Of a DNA stretch of 64,000 nucleotides, positions 47,493-58,914 are shown piece after piece (the stretch's first letter is position 1; every line of letters starts with the position of its first letter). The DNA is taken from the NCBI RefSeq assembly GCF_028858725.1, contig NC_084790.1:88909496-88973495 (forward strand), in the 5' to 3' direction. Source of the DNA: Colius striatus. Lineage: Eukaryota; Chordata; Aves; Coliiformes; Coliidae. The translations under genes were made by a program, and so were the position numbers. The notes beneath the pieces are model-generated. The model did no database searches and was not told where the DNA came from. It was given only the letters and a program-made list of their open reading frames with translations.

Positions 47493-47571
47493 AATTTGTG
47501 TGCAGAGCTTCAACCCTTCTCAGTCACTGTGGTTCGTAGTATACACGGTGGGAGGCAGTTCTACAAAAACA
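47493..47571 (-). other. TRDD: D-delta segment with 12- and 23-RSS
   Basis: The D core is 47532-47543, 12 nt, TATACTACGAAC on the - strand. The 5' signal is heptamer CACCGTG (47544-47550), a 12-bp spacer and TGTTTTTGT (47563-47571). The 3' signal is CACAGTG (47525-47531), a 23-bp spacer and ACACAAATT (47493-47501). The 3' nonamer is weaker than that of the other D. Confidence 0.87.
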
Positions 47572-48950
47572 CTTTTATCAGTGTCAGGTGATGTCTCCTC
47601 TTTCATGTCCTTTGAAGAGCTGGGTGTTGTTTTCATCTTCCTCTACATTTATTCTACTTCCACTACTCTAATTCTGTTCCAGGGAGGTTGCTATACACTA
47701 AAATAACATTATCAGCATTGCTTTTTTTGGCAAATATGGAATTATCAAACTCTCACTGAAATATTGCCCACATTTATAAAAAAAAAAGGATAGTGTTCAT
47801 TTTGAGTGGTTAGAGCTGTAGAGACATAACAAACTTCCAGAGAGAGTAAAATGTTTTGAAGAATATCTGTGGACCAGCTGCTCCAATGTTATAAATTTTC
47901 TATTTAGTTTAATTCTGAATTTCCTAACTCTTTCTGGCCTTCAAGTATTTATGTTCTCAAAACTTGTTTTCCTGTTAAATAAAAAAAAAAAAAAACCAAC
48001 ATGTTTATTAATTGTTAAAGTTGTTTTGGACTAGCTGATGGAGATTTAATGAACTCTGCCTTGATGTGCTAAAGTTGCTTATGTGCTCAGGTATTTGATT
48101 TTTAATAATTCCCGTTTGAGTTATTTTTATAAGGGTCTTGGAAGACTTTTCCTGATTATATGCACCTTTATTTTTTTCTCAGCTTCTTTGCTCTTAACCA
48201 CAGTGTTGGCTACATTTGGGCTTCTGATTTATTTATATAAGCCTTTGGCTGAGTTTGAAGGTGGGGAATATCTATTTATGACTGACTAAAGCTGGCTTTT
48301 TAATTTGATGTAGTTTGTTAATCCTCAAATCCAGTTCTAAAACACAAAAGGAAACAGCATTATTTCATCCTATTCACAAATCCGTGTGGTTCCATGCTGT
48401 ATTACTCCACGTGTTTATTTGCATTGCTGTTGTTACCAAGTACAAAGGTGTATTTCTCTTTTTTAATCATTTTTTTTAGTACCAGTGCTGATATATTTTC
48501 CATTGTTAACATCGACATGTTCATTTGCTGTTCCCTTTATTGTGTCAAAGTGTTATTCTCCTTATTCCCTCATTCCTCCCAGAAAGATATTGAGTTATCT
48601 GATGTGATAATTTCAGTCTCTTGAAATTTTGGCAGGAGAAAGAGAACAAGCTCTAAATGCCTCCTGTGACAGACCTGGGTACATACAGGTGCCTCTCTCA
48701 TACCCTTTGTCTGCTGCCAAACCATCTCAGAGCAGTGAGAACATGCCCTGCTTGTCATTGGGATCTCAAATGCAGTTGAACAGCCTTTTCCCTTTGGGTG
48801 GCCGCAGAAACACACCTGTCCTCACAGCCTCCCACAAGCCACACGCTGTTACAATACCTCTATACCCCGTGCCAGGAAAGTCAGCTCAGAGAGGTGTAGC
48901 AAGTGCCTTGCCTTGCAGACAACACCACTGACTGGGAAAGATTTAAACCC
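47572..48950. other. V to D spacer, nothing recognised
   Basis: AT-rich spacer with no exon, D segment or clear repeat. Confidence 0.45.
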
Positions 48951-49166
48951 CCTCTTTCCAGGTCTGCCCTGGCCCTGCCTGTGTTTCAAGTCCTGTGCCC
49001 TTTTCCAGCCCTCTGGTGCTGCAGAAATAGGGGAGTGAAGTGATACCCTGTTTCCATGGGCCACCAGAAACCATGGTGTCTCTTTCTCCAAGGTGCTGTT
49101 TGCTGATGACTCCATCAGCCTCCTTGATTTGTTGCTCAAAGGCCACCTGGCAAGTGTCTGTCTGCT
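48951..49166 (-). pseudogene. Decayed V-delta exon
   Basis: The - strand retains an acceptor-like AAG and V-like QVAFEQQIKEADGV, homologous to QMVLKQHMRNLAVQ of the V at 59.6 kb. After that the text diverges; neither the conserved cysteines nor the Trp can be found, and there is no recognisable RSS. The flank at 49166-49665 matches the flank of that V, which supports the relationship. Confidence 0.6.
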
Positions 49167-49665
49167 TCAGTGAGGAGTAACAAACCATAATCACTCTAAG
49201 GAGCAAAGATTAGAGTGATGCTGGTGTAGCATTTGACACTGGACTAGTAGGACAACTAACTAGTTGTCTTTGAACTCAGGTGAAAAGTTTGGCAGAGAGA
49301 TAGAGCTGGCATCAGGAATTAGGCCTCACGAGGAAGGAGGCAACACCTTCCCCTCTCTCCTTTTCTGTGTCAGACAAGGAGCCTTTTTTGATTTATCCAT
49401 TCAAAAGAGTAGGTGAACCTGAAGGACAAAGCCATTTGTCTTTCCCAAGCTAAGATGGTGAGGAATCCACTCTCCTGTCCCTCAAATGGCTCTGAATGAA
49501 CACAGCAGGGACAAGGACTGCTCACAAGCACATGAGGCTTGTCTCCTATGCTGCCCTCATAAAACCTGTTCTTTCAAGATGGGCTGCAGTGCCCCATGAA
49601 CAGCGTCCAGCCCTACTGCGCAGCACCAGCCCACAAGATGAGTGAGCAGCAGGTCAATGCATCCT
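49140..49665. repeat. Segmental duplication, copy 1 (V-delta and flank)
   Basis: Shares ordered text with 59770-60262, including TTCTTTCAAGATG, TCCTGTCCCT and AGCACAGCAGGGACAAGGAC-type words. The similarity continues into the V exons on the left. Confidence 0.8.
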
Positions 49666-49838
49666 ATCTCTGCAGAGGAGACTGGTTGGATGTCCAAAGC
49701 CACTGAGCCCTGCAAGGGATGGCAGGAGGGGAGCCGGGGGTAGGTCAGGCTGCAGCAGCCAGCATAGCTCCATACAGCCCTGCAGAGTACAGGGGCAAGC
49801 TCAGTTCCCAGGAGGCATCACCCCTTCCTTTCACTTAC

Positions 49839-49878
49839 CTGTGATGGGGAACACCACCACACATACAGCAGCATACAT
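49839..49878 (-). CDS. V leader exon (L-PART1), orphan
   Basis: Reads MYAAVCVVVFPIT with a final G across a perfect GTAAGT donor: a hydrophobic signal-peptide start of V-gene length (40 nt, phase 1). The nearest V exon downstream, about 670 bp away, is decayed, so the leader is probably orphaned. Confidence 0.6.
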
Positions 49879-50009
49879 GGTCAGAGCCACTTGTTCTTAT
49901 CTCTCTGCAGCTTCCCTCTGTCTCCAGACCAGCTATGCCCACATCTTCCCTCCCTGAGCCTAGTCACAACACTCACACCAGGCAGTGCTACAGATTAGGA
50001 CAGAGAGGC

Positions 50010-50680
50010 TGTAAAGCTGCTTAGAGGGAAAAGACATACAAGTGTTAATTGACAGCAGCTGAACATGAGCCAGAAGTGTGCCCAGGTGGCCAAAAACACC
50101 AATAGCATCCAGGGTTCTATCAGAAATAGTGTGGCTATTTTGTCCCCCTGTGCTGGGCCCTGGGGAGGCTGCAGCTCAAGGGCTATGTTTAGTGTTGGGC
50201 CTCTCACTGCCAGAAAGACACTGAGGGGCTGGAGTGTGGCCAGAGCTGGGCAGCAGAGCTGGAGAAGGGGCTGAAGCACAAATCTGATGGGGAGCAGCTG
50301 AAGCAACTGGGGTTGTTTAGCATGAAGAAGGCTGAGAAAGAACCTTCTCATTCTCTGCAATTACTTGACAGGAAGTTGTAGCCCGTGGGAGATGGTCTCT
50401 TCTCCTGAGTGACAGAACAAGAGGAAATGGCCTCAGGTTGCACCAATGGAGGTATAGATTAAACACTGGGACAAATTTATTCATTGAAAGGACAGTTAAA
50501 CTTTTGAACAGGCTGCCCAAGGATGTGGTAGAATCACCGTCCTTGGAGGTATCTAAAAGATGTGTAAATGAGGTGCATAGGGACATGATTTAGTGGTCCT
50601 AAACTTCTAACTGTCAGGTTAGTGGTTGGGTTAGATCTTAAAGGTCTTTTCAAACTAAAATGATTTTATGTGCATACAAT
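50010..50680 (+). mobile_element. CR1 3' part, older subfamily
   Basis: Starts at a GAACATGAGCCAGAAGTGTG word, passes GGCTGCCCAAGGATGTGG and ends at a diverged tail near 50670 (AAAATGATTTTATG). Confidence 0.8.
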
Positions 50681-51046
50681 AGTTGAGGTAACACCCTAAT
50701 GGCTTGAAAGATATCCCATGTCGTATCCACTGGCCAGAACACTATCCTGGGCCTTGAAAAACAAGCCTTATACAGACATGGCACCCAGGAAAGACTGAGT
50801 TAAACAATGGGGCTAATTTCTGGAACAACCTCATGGGTACCTGGACCAAAGAGCACAGTGTTGAGTCCGTCACATCCCCTGTCATGCACCAGCATCCAGG
50901 AAAGTCAAACAATACTGTTACAGACCACAATGAGAGCAATGTGAGGTGGGATCTTCAAACACTGGGATAAAGTCCCTGTAGGGCATATGAAGAATATGTT
51001 AAGGAAGACAGTCTGGGTCAGCTTGCCTCTGGCAAAGGCAAACCCA

Positions 51047-51048
<2 letters not shown>
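50681..51048. other. Spacer, nothing recognised
   Basis: No exon or repeat recognised before the microsatellite. Confidence 0.4.

Positions 51049-51095
<47 letters not shown>
51049..51095. repeat. TG dinucleotide microsatellite
   Basis: About 23 uninterrupted TG units. Confidence 0.97.
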
Positions 51096-51096
<1 letters not shown>

Positions 51097-51124
51097 ACTC
51101 CTCAAAAAGGGCAGCAAGTAAACA

Positions 51125-52406
51125 CATGAAGGAAAAGATGGTAATCTGGGGGAGTCAACATGGATTCACCAAGGGGAAATCCTGCTTGACCAACCTGATA
51201 TCCTTCTATGAGTGCATAACTGGCTAGCTAGACCAGGGGAGAGCAGCGGATGTCATCTACCTTGACTTCAGCACGGCTTTTGACACTGTCTCCCATAACA
51301 TCCTCATCAGAAAGCTCAGGCAGTGTGGCTTGGATGAGTGGACAGTGAGGTGGATGGAGAGCTGGCTGAATGACAGAGCCCAGAGGGTGCTGATCAATGG
51401 CATGGAGTCAAGTTGGAGGCCTGTGGCCAGTGGAGTTCCACAGCAATTGGTTCTGGGGCCAGTATTGCTCAACATCCTCATCAAGCACCTGGATAAGGGG
51501 ATAGAGGGACCCTCAGCAAGTCTGCTGATGACACCAAACTGGGAGGACTGTCTGATTCACCAGAGGCTGTGCTGCCATTCAATGGGATCTAAACCGGCTT
51601 GAGAGTTGGGCACAGAGGAACCTCACGAGGTTCAACAAGGACACGGGCAGATTCCTGCAGCTGTCAAGGAACAACCCCATGCACCAGGACAGGCTGGAGG
51701 TCAACCTGCTGGGAAGCAGCTCTGCAGAGAGAGATCTAGGAGTGCTGATTGATAATAAACTGACCATGAGCCAGCAATGTGCCCTCATGGCCAAGAAGGA
51801 CAATGGCATCCTGGGATGCATCAGAAAGTATGGGCAGCAGGTTGAAGGAGGTTCTTCTCCCCCTCTCCTCTGCCCTGGTGAGTCCTCATCTGGACTCCTG
51901 TGTCCAATTCTGGGTTCCTCAAGAGGGACAGGAAACTTCTGGAGAGAGGCCAGTGCAGGGCCACCAAGATGATCAGTGGAATGGAACGTCTTTCATACAA
52001 GGAAAGGCTGTGGGAACTGGGGCTGTTTAGTCTGGAGAAGAGGAGACTGAGAGGAGACCTTATTAACATTTATAAATATCTAAAGGGTGGGTGTCAGGAG
52101 GTTTGGGCATCCCTTTTTTCAATTGTATCTAGCAACAGGACAAGGGGTAATGGGATGAAGCTGGAACACAAGAAGTTCCATTTAAATATAAGAAAAAACT
52201 ACTTCACTGTGAAGGCGAGAGAGCAGTGGCACAGGCTGCCCAGAGGGGTTGTGGAGTCTCCTTCCTTGAAGGTCTTCTAGACCCACCTGGTCATGTTCCT
52301 AAGTGACCTGACCTAGGTCAGACTTGCTTCTGCAGGGGGGGTTGGACTGGATGATCTCTAAAGGTCACTTCCAACCCCACCATTCTATGATTCTATGATT
52401 CTATGT
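51125..52406 (+). mobile_element. CR1 LINE, 5'-truncated, with octamer tail
   Basis: Begins in the RT domain (words encoding QHGFTKGKSCLTNLISFYEC), passes [20 protein letters not shown] and ends in several ATTCTATG units. Frames are broken. Confidence 0.94.
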
Positions 52407-52424
52407 CTTAGGTTCAGACTGGTG

Positions 52425-52645
52425 TGGTGAGAAATTGCATTGTGCATCACTCCAGATATCCTTTTATTATTTTTACTGCTATTATTATTTCTTCTCTCCT
52501 TGTACTGTTCTATTAAACAGTTTTTCACTCATGAGTTTTCATCATTTTCTTATGATTCACCTCTTCATCCCACTGGCGCAGGAGCAGTGAGCAAGCACCT
52601 GCATGATGCTTTGTTGCCAGCTGGGACTAAACCATGGCACGACAG
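52425..52645 (+). mobile_element. Fragment of an avian ERV LTR 3' part
   Basis: The text TTCATCCCACTGG, GTGAGCAAGCACCTGC and CCAGCTGGGACTAAACCATG is the familiar 3' (R-U5) end of avian endogenous retroviral LTRs, after an ATTAAA-rich stretch. I recognise the type from memory; boundaries are approximate. Confidence 0.6.
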
Positions 52646-53338
52646 TGTGGGCATCAAGTGGAGCTGGAGGGGCAGAAGGTGCCGATGTTGTTGACACAGT
52701 GCGGCTCTCACCCTGTGGGAAGCAGCAGTGACAGAGTTCTCACTTGGCAGCGAAACCTCTGCTGGGCAAAGGGAGATGTGCCGTAGGGCCACACCGACCT
52801 TCCTCTGGAGCAGCACTGCAGGCTGCTTCTGCTGGGACTTTGGAGATGGCCCCAGGGCTATCAGATTGTCTCTTGCTCTGAGTCTCAGATCTGGGAAAAA
52901 AAGCACAGAATTCCCCATTCTGCTGAGAAGCTCCCAAATGACAGTTTCCTTACTTAATTTCCTCTGTACAGTCCTCAGGCAGTTAAGCTGTGAGGTGGAC
53001 TGAGTGGACCTGAGCTATGCCCAAAACCAGAGCAGGGCTATTCACAGACCCCACCAACTGGGCCATGGCTAGGTACCTGTCCTGGTGGGAACCAAAGCAA
53101 ATAGCAAAAACTGTGTACAAAGGTGAAAAGGTTTGGAGTGTGATTCGGGTAAGGATTAGCATGAGATATGGGGAGATGGCAATCAAAAGGGGCAGGGCAG
53201 AAGAGGATAAAACCAATTAAAACGTCTCTCAGAATCAAACATTGGAAAATTGAATGCTGTAACTACACAACTCTCTGGGAGCAGCACTGAAAAATGTGGG
53301 AATAGTCCCCAGTTTCGAGGCCCAGAGTTTGGGCTCTG
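52646..53338. other. Spacer, nothing recognised
   Basis: No exon or definite repeat is recognised between the two LTR pieces. Confidence 0.4.
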
Positions 53339-54478
53339 TGTGGTGGTTTAGCCTGATGTCCACCTAGTCATAAAATCACTCCCCTTTCTAAACTAGACAG
53401 GAGAGAGAGAGAAATATAACAAATGGCTTGTGAGTTGAGATAAGGATAGAGAGATCACTCACCAATTAGCGTCACAGGCAAAACAGACTCAAGGAGAAAA
53501 AAGTTTGATTTAAAGAAACAATAAGAGCAGGGAGATGAGAAACAAAACTGTCTTAAAAACACCTCTCCCTTCCCCTCCTCTTCCTGTGATTCCCTTTCCT
53601 TCCTCCCAGCGGTGCAGGGGATGAGGGATGAGGGTTGGGGTCAGGTCAGATGGACTTTGCCGCTGCTGATTCTCAGGGTGAGGCCTCCTCATACTTCCCA
53701 CTGCTACACTGTGGTGTCCCTCCCATGGGAGACACTCCCTCACAAACTTCTCCAAAGTGGGTTCTTCCCATGGGCTGCAGCTCCACACGAACTGCTCTGG
53801 CATGGGGCCTGCCACGGGGCAGCTCCTCACACCCTGCCCCAGTGGGTGACCCACACTGGGAGAACAGTCCTTCAGGAACAGAGTGCTCCAGCCTGGGGCC
53901 CTCACAGGATCACAAGTCCTGACAGCAAACCTGCTCTGGCGTGGGCACTCCCACCCCAAACTCCCAGGTGCTGCCAGGAGCTTGCTCAAGGATGAGCTTC
54001 CCACAGAGTCACAGCCTCCTTCGGGCATCCACCTGCTCCAGCGTGGGCTTCTCCACAGGCTGCAAGTGGGTCTCTGCTCCTCATGGCCTCCATGGGCTGC
54101 AGGGGGACAACCTGCTTCACCATGGTCCTCACCACATATCACAGGGGAGCCTTTTCAGTGCCTAAGCACCCTCCTCCCCTCCTTCTCCACTGACCTTGGT
54201 GTCTGCGAAGATGTTTTGACATTGTCACTCCCTTGTTGCTGCTGCAGTTTTGCAACTTCCCAGCAACTTCTCCTCCTTCTCAAATATGTTATTCACAGAG
54301 GCATTACCTCCATCACTAATTGGCCAGTCCTGGGTCAGGTGCATGGTCCATCTTAGAATTGACTGGCCCTAACTCTGTGAGCTACAGGGGAAGCTTCTGG
54401 CAACTCTTGTTGTTTAAAGAAGCCACTAGTGTAGCCCCCACTGCTGCCGAAAAACCTGGCCCAGGCAAAACCACTACA
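53339..54478 (-). mobile_element. Complete solo ERVL-type LTR
   Basis: 1,140 bp, on the - strand starting TGTAGTGGTTTTGCC and ending GGCTAAACCACCACA. It is flanked by a 5-bp CTCTG duplication at 53334-53338 and 54479-54483. The long open frames inside it on both strands are chance frames in LTR DNA. Its right end lies only about 50 bp from the VHdelta pseudogene. Confidence 0.92.
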
Positions 54479-54528
54479 CTCTGCTAGGAGGCTGCTGATA
54501 AAACTTGTCTACATTTCCTCCCTCTGTG

Positions 54529-55234
54529 CATTTGAACAGCACAGAAGTAGTGGGCAGAGTCCTGTGAGCTCAGGCCACAGACACAGAGAAGACTTTGATC
54601 AGGAATTGTCCCAGGACACAGTGACTCGACCATCCACTGCTGGTCTGAAATGAATCACTGGTGAATCAAGTTGATAAGGGACACCCACTGGAGTGTGTCT
54701 CCGGTGCCTGACGGTACCACCTTATTAGGTAACTCCGGAAGTCGAAGCTGTGTCCGTGGCTGGAGAGGAGCACGGAGTCCCCATGTGCTCGCAGCCCTCC
54801 GCCGGCCTCCACCAGCCTCAGCTGCACTCTCACGCCTGCGGACGGACTGACGGAGAGTGCGGGCACTGGGCACGGCATGCCCACGGCCCGAGGACGGGCA
54901 TCCCCCGCCCCGCCGCCACCCGCACGGCCCAGACACAGCTGCAACACTGGGGCAAGACGGGCACCGAAAGCCTCGCTCGCCCATCTCCTCTCCTCTCCTC
55001 TCCTCTCCTCTCCTCTCCTCTCCTCTCCTCTCCTCTCCTGGCTTCTCCTTATCTCTCTACCCGTCCCTCTCCCTCTTCTCCCCCACTCTCTCGCCCTCCA
55101 CCTCCCTCTCTCCCCTTTTACCGCTGCCGCGGCCGCAGCCCCGGGCTCGCTGCCCTTCCCGCCTGCCTCCTCTCACCTGCTGGCCCCACGGCCAAGGCCA
55201 AGGCCAGCAGCCACGGCCCCAGCCCAGCCGCCAT
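54529..55234 (-). pseudogene. VHdelta pseudogene with leader
   Basis: The leader is 55234-55177 (58 nt, MAAGLGPWLLALALAVGPAG, donor GTGAGA). The V exon is 54835-54529 with QLRLVEAGGGLR, SFDFRSYLIRWYRQAP and an ending DSAHY-type region near 54545. The first conserved Cys is Ser (LLSSHGH), and a frameshift after WYRQAP leads to a stop, so it is dead. Heptamer-like CACAGAG follows at 54528-54522. It matches the intact genes at 57 and 60 kb in layout and intron. Confidence 0.85.
54984..55038. repeat. TCTCC microsatellite in VHdelta intron
   Basis: Eleven perfect TCTCC units, between the leader and V exon of the VHdelta pseudogene. The introns of the 57 and 60 kb copies have the same pyrimidine-rich character on + but no perfect array. 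Confidence 0.95.
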
Positions 55235-55884
55235 CAGCGGACCAAGGGTCCGGCGGGGCCCTGCTGCCCACCCCGTCGCCTCGACCCCTCGCCGCGGCAG
55301 CGCCCTCAGCCCAAAGCCCTCACAGCCACCCCGGCCCGACCCGGCCCCCGGGGCCGCGGCCCCTTTGGCACAGGAGAAGGGGCGGCGCGGGGCAGGACGC
55401 GGGGCAGGACGAGCGCGGCTCCCGGCGCGGTGCCCGCTGGCCGCCTGCTCGCCCCGAACGGCCCCGCGCGAGGTGTCATAACCTCTTTCCCCCTATAAGT
55501 GATACGGGGGGAAGGGAACAGGGGGTGCAGTCAGTCCTTTTTTGATGTTTCTTGCCGCTTCCCTCACTCCGGAGAAGTGAGCCTCGCTAGTCCTCCCGTG
55601 CTCCAGCAGGTGCTCGGTCACCGCCCTCTGCGCTCGTCCCACCTCCACAACTGCTTTCCAACCTTAGCCATCAGCTCAGGTTAGGCAAGGCAGGAAAAGC
55701 AGTGCTAAGCTCTCTTGTGGAACCTCCCACTGCTCCTCTGGCTCTGTCCAGTTACAAGGACAGGCAACAAAACGACGTACAGGGGGTTACGCATGGGCAG
55801 AGCAGCTCCTGGTCACCTCTCCCCAGCTTCTCTCTGCCCACACATCTGCTCAGCTCAGCTTTAACACATCACATTACACATATG
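55235..55884. promoter_or_regulatory. GC-rich upstream region of VHdelta pseudogene
   Basis: A CpG-rich block upstream of the leader, resembling 57961-58200 and 61026-61250 (shared GGAGAAGGGGCGGCG word). It is a candidate promoter island; no TATA box or octamer was recognised. Confidence 0.45.
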
Positions 55885-56292
55885 CATAAGGCTGCATATG
55901 GGGAGCAGCTGAGGACCTTGGGTTTGTCTTCCTTGGAGAAAAGAAGACTGAGGGGCAATCCCATCCCTCCCTACAGCTTTCCGAGGAGGGGAAGTGGTCA
56001 GGGAAGTGCTGGGCTCCTCTGGTTCCTGAGATCCAGTGACAGGACACATGGGAAGCTGCAGCAAGGGAGGTTTGGACTGCACATTAGGAAACATTTCTTT
56101 ACCACAAGAGTGGTCAAACATTGGAACAGTCTTTCCCAGAGATGTGGTCCATTACCCATGCACCTCAATGTTTAAAAGGCATTTGGACAATGTCCTTAAT
56201 AACATGCTTTAACTTGGTGAATGCTGAACTGGTCAGGTAGAGGGACTAGATGAGCAGTGTAGGTCCCTTCCAACTGAAATAGTCTTATTCCA
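55885..56292 (+). mobile_element. CR1 3' part, older subfamily
   Basis: Contains GGAGCAGCTGAGGACCTTGG, GGAGAAAAGAAGACTGAGGG and a terminal GGTCCCTTCCAACTGAAATA, the CR1 order on +. Confidence 0.8.
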
Positions 56293-56467
56293 TTGTGTTG
56301 TCTGGACCAGTGACAGCACCCAGCCACAATGAGATCCACCCTCTCTCTTTACCCCAGACACTATCCACATACTGTCTCTCCCCTGACATAGGCTGTGACT
56401 CCCATGAAGGTGCAGGAGGGAAGGAAGCTGATATTGCTCAGGTACGCCCCACATGTCTCTCACCGTG

Positions 56468-56776
56468 GTCCCTGCAGGGTGCAGTAATAGAGTGCACTGT
56501 CCCCAGGCTCCAGCCCAGTGATGATCAGCGTTCCAGAGCTCTCATCAGCCTGGCAGGAAAACCTCTCCTGGGCCAAAGGGGCTGTGTGGCTGTAGGAGCC
56601 CCCCCGGCCCTTGCTCTGGAGCAAGTACTGCAGTGGGCCTCCGGGGTGCTGCCGGTACCAGGCCACATAAACATAGGAGGCATTGGAGCTGTAGGTGCAG
56701 CGCAAGGTCCCACTATTCCCCGCTTGCCATCTCACTGCAGAGCTCGTCGCTTGGATCTCATCACCTGGAAGTGCAC
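56468..56776 (-). CDS. TRAV: V-alpha/delta exon, intact frame, decayed leader
   Basis: The V exon opens at a TTTGTTTCAG acceptor and reads WQAGNSGTLRC, VAWYRQHPGGPLQYLLQ, AQERFSCQADESSGTLIITG and EPGDSALYYC: both cysteines and the Trp are present, like avian V-alpha. The RSS is heptamer CACGGTG (56461-56467 on +) with a 23-bp spacer and a poor nonamer GCAATATCA. The upstream text at about 56818-56871 encodes LLLLALLWAISLHQG, a typical leader, but no in-frame ATG precedes it and a GT donor after CATCAG is missing, so the leader looks broken. It could also serve delta, since V segments are shared. Confidence 0.8.
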
Positions 56777-57198
56777 CTGAAACAAAAGCAAAAAGCTCCA
56801 TCACTGCTTTCCTCTCCCTGATGCAAGGAAATGGCCCACAAAAGGGCCAACAGGAGCAGTGAATGGGGCTGCCAGACAACAGAGCAGCCAAAGCCCAAGT
56901 ATTGTGGGTTTCTTGGGGAAGAATGGAGGTCAATGGAAGGTAGAGAGGTAGTGGACAGCCTGCCTGATTGGGTGACAGAAATACAGTAAAGCACCTCCAC
57001 AGAATTTGGCACTACATTTGGGAGTCAAGAGATGGAACTTGTCAGTGCCAGGAAAGGAGATCTTGCAGAAAAGCCACAACTACCTGGGATCTGCAGTGAT
57101 GGCTCCTCTCTCCCTCAGAAAAGCCCTGAGCCACTTCAGCACCGCGCTGGGACAAGAGGGTTTGTGCAGAAGCTCTAGATGAATTTCCTGTCCCTGTG

Positions 57199-57960
57199 TG
57201 AGTTGCACAGAAGTAGCGGGCAGAGTCCTGGGTGTGCAGGGCACTTAGAAACAGAGATGCCTCAGACCGGGAATTCTCCCGGGACACAGTGGCTCGACCT
57301 TTCACGGATGCCCTGTACTTGTTTTCACGACCCGAGAAATTGATGTAGGACACCCACTCGAGCCTGCCGCCGGGTGCATGACGGTACCAGCGCACTCCAA
57401 AAAGCTCAAAGCGGTACCCGTGTCCGCGGCAGGAGAGGAGCACGGAGTCCCCGGGCTCTCGCAGCCCTCCGCCAGCCTCCATCAGCCTCAGCGGCGCCCA
57501 CACGCCTGCAAACGGACGGACGGACGGAGAGCGCGGGCACCGGGCACAACGCGCCCACGGCCCGAGGCTAGACACCCCCCTCCCCGCCGCCCCCCGCACG
57601 GCCTGGACACAGCCGTCATCTCCCTCTCTCCGGCAAAGCCCCACGCCCGGGCCAATGCCCCGCCGGCGCTCGTCGGGGCTGGGCCGCATCTGCTCTGACA
57701 CTGGGGCAAGCCGGGAACCGAAAGTTTCCCTTGCTCTCCTCTTCCCTCTCCCCTCTCTCTCCTTCTTCCTTTCCCTGATCCTGTCCCGGTTTCTCCTTCT
57801 CTCTCTACCCGTCCTTCTCCGTCCTTCCCCTCTCTCCCCCTCCACCTCTCTGCCGCTGTCCCAGCCCCGGGCTCGCTGCCCTCCCCGCCCGCCGCTTCTC
57901 ACCTGCCGGCCCCGCGGCCAAGGCCAAGGCCAGCAGCCACGGCCCCAGCCCGGCCGCCAT
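57199..57960 (-). CDS. TRDV: VHdelta gene, intact
   Basis: An antibody-VH-like V gene used in TCR delta. The leader is 57960-57903 (MAAGLGPWLLALALAAGPA, donor GTGAGA). The V exon is 57505-57199 (307 nt, acceptor TTTGCAG) and reads LRLMEAGGGLREPGDSVLLS, then C, GVRWYRHAPGGRLEWVSYI, KGRATVSRENSRSEASLFLS and QDSARYFCAT. Both Cys, the Trp and all splice sites are intact. The RSS at 57160-57198 is CACAGGG, 23 bp and TGCACAAAC. The WYR in place of the WVR of most VH is shared with the other copies here. Confidence 0.93.
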
Positions 57961-58200
57961 CAGCTGCCCGCCCCGTCGCCTCGGCCCCGAGCCTCAGCCC
58001 AAAGCCCGCACAGCCGACCCGGCCCCCCGGCGCCGCGGCCCCTTGGCGCAGGAGAAGGGGCGGCGCGGGGCGGGACGCGGGGCGGGCCGGCGGCACAGCA
58101 CGAGCGCGGCTCCCGGCGCGGTGCCCGCTGGCCGCCTACTCGCCCGAATGGCCCTGTGCAAGGGACTGGCTGCCGACCTGCAGCGGCCCTTCGCGGGTCT
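57961..58200. promoter_or_regulatory. GC-rich island upstream of VHdelta
   Basis: A CpG-dense region with GGGGCGG (Sp1-type) words directly upstream of the leader. A promoter role is inferred from position. Confidence 0.45.
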
Positions 58201-58334
58201 CTCCCCGTGCCCCGCAGCCCTAGCCCACCCTGACCCGCTCCCATCCTTTGCCCGCAGGGACCGGGGCACGCAGAGGCTTGTGCCGCCAGTCATGGGAACG
58301 TTGGGGACCGCCTGCAGGAACGGACTGACAGACC

Positions 58335-58895
58335 CTGCTGTAGTTCAACAAGGGCGGCAGCAAAGTCCTGCACCTGGGGAGGAACAGACCCGTGCAACAG
58401 GGCATGCTGAGGGCTCGTTCTCAGAAAAGGACCTGAGGCTTCTGCTGGACAACGGGACCAGAAATGTGTCCTTGCAGCGAGGAAGGCTGATGGTATCTAG
58501 GGCTGCGTGAGGCAAAGCACTGCCCATAGCTCAGGGACGTGATGCTTCCCATCAGCCTCATCAACGCTTATAAATACCCAAACATCTGGTGGTGAGAGGA
58601 TGGAGCCAGTGCTTGTTGTGTCATGGCCAGTGCCAGGATGAGAGGTAATGGGCGCAAGCTGGAACATGGGAAGTTGCACTTGCACAGGAGGAGAAACTCC
58701 TTTGATGTTGAGGTGAGGGAGCCCTCAGGCTGCCCAGGGAGTGTGTGCAGTCCCTTCTCGAGAGGTTACCAAACCTGCCTCGACATGTTTCTATGTGATC
58801 TGGTCAAGGGGAACCCACTTTAGCAGGGGTTTGGATTGGCTGAGTTCTAGAGGGCCCTTCCAATCTCCACCATTCTGGGATTCAGAGATCCTGTG
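58335..58895 (+). mobile_element. CR1 3' part
   Basis: Words GTAGTTCAACAAGGGCGGC, AGAAAAGGACCTGAGG and the diverged tail CCATTCTGGGATTCAGAGA follow CR1 order on +. Confidence 0.82.
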
Positions 58896-58914
58896 TGTGC
58901 TCAGCACTGGTGAG

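Noticed and set aside
48197-48225. A CACAGTG heptamer as a third D-delta signal
   Set aside because: Neither a 12- nor a 23-bp spaced nonamer follows, and no partner heptamer lies nearby.
53510-54142. A 210-residue frame on the - strand and similar frames at 62.7-63.0 kb
   Set aside because: They lie wholly inside ERVL-type LTRs and share the same chance translation; no protein motif was recognised.
54750-55545. Three overlapping long + strand frames rich in Pro, Ser and Arg
   Set aside because: They are antisense to a VHdelta pseudogene in a CpG-rich block with a TCTCC array; low-complexity chance frames.
57042-57902. A 286-residue open frame on the - strand as one protein
   Set aside because: It runs through the VHdelta V exon, its 5' intron and flank without splicing. 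The leader at 57960, acceptor at 57505 and RSS at 57198 show that only part is coding.
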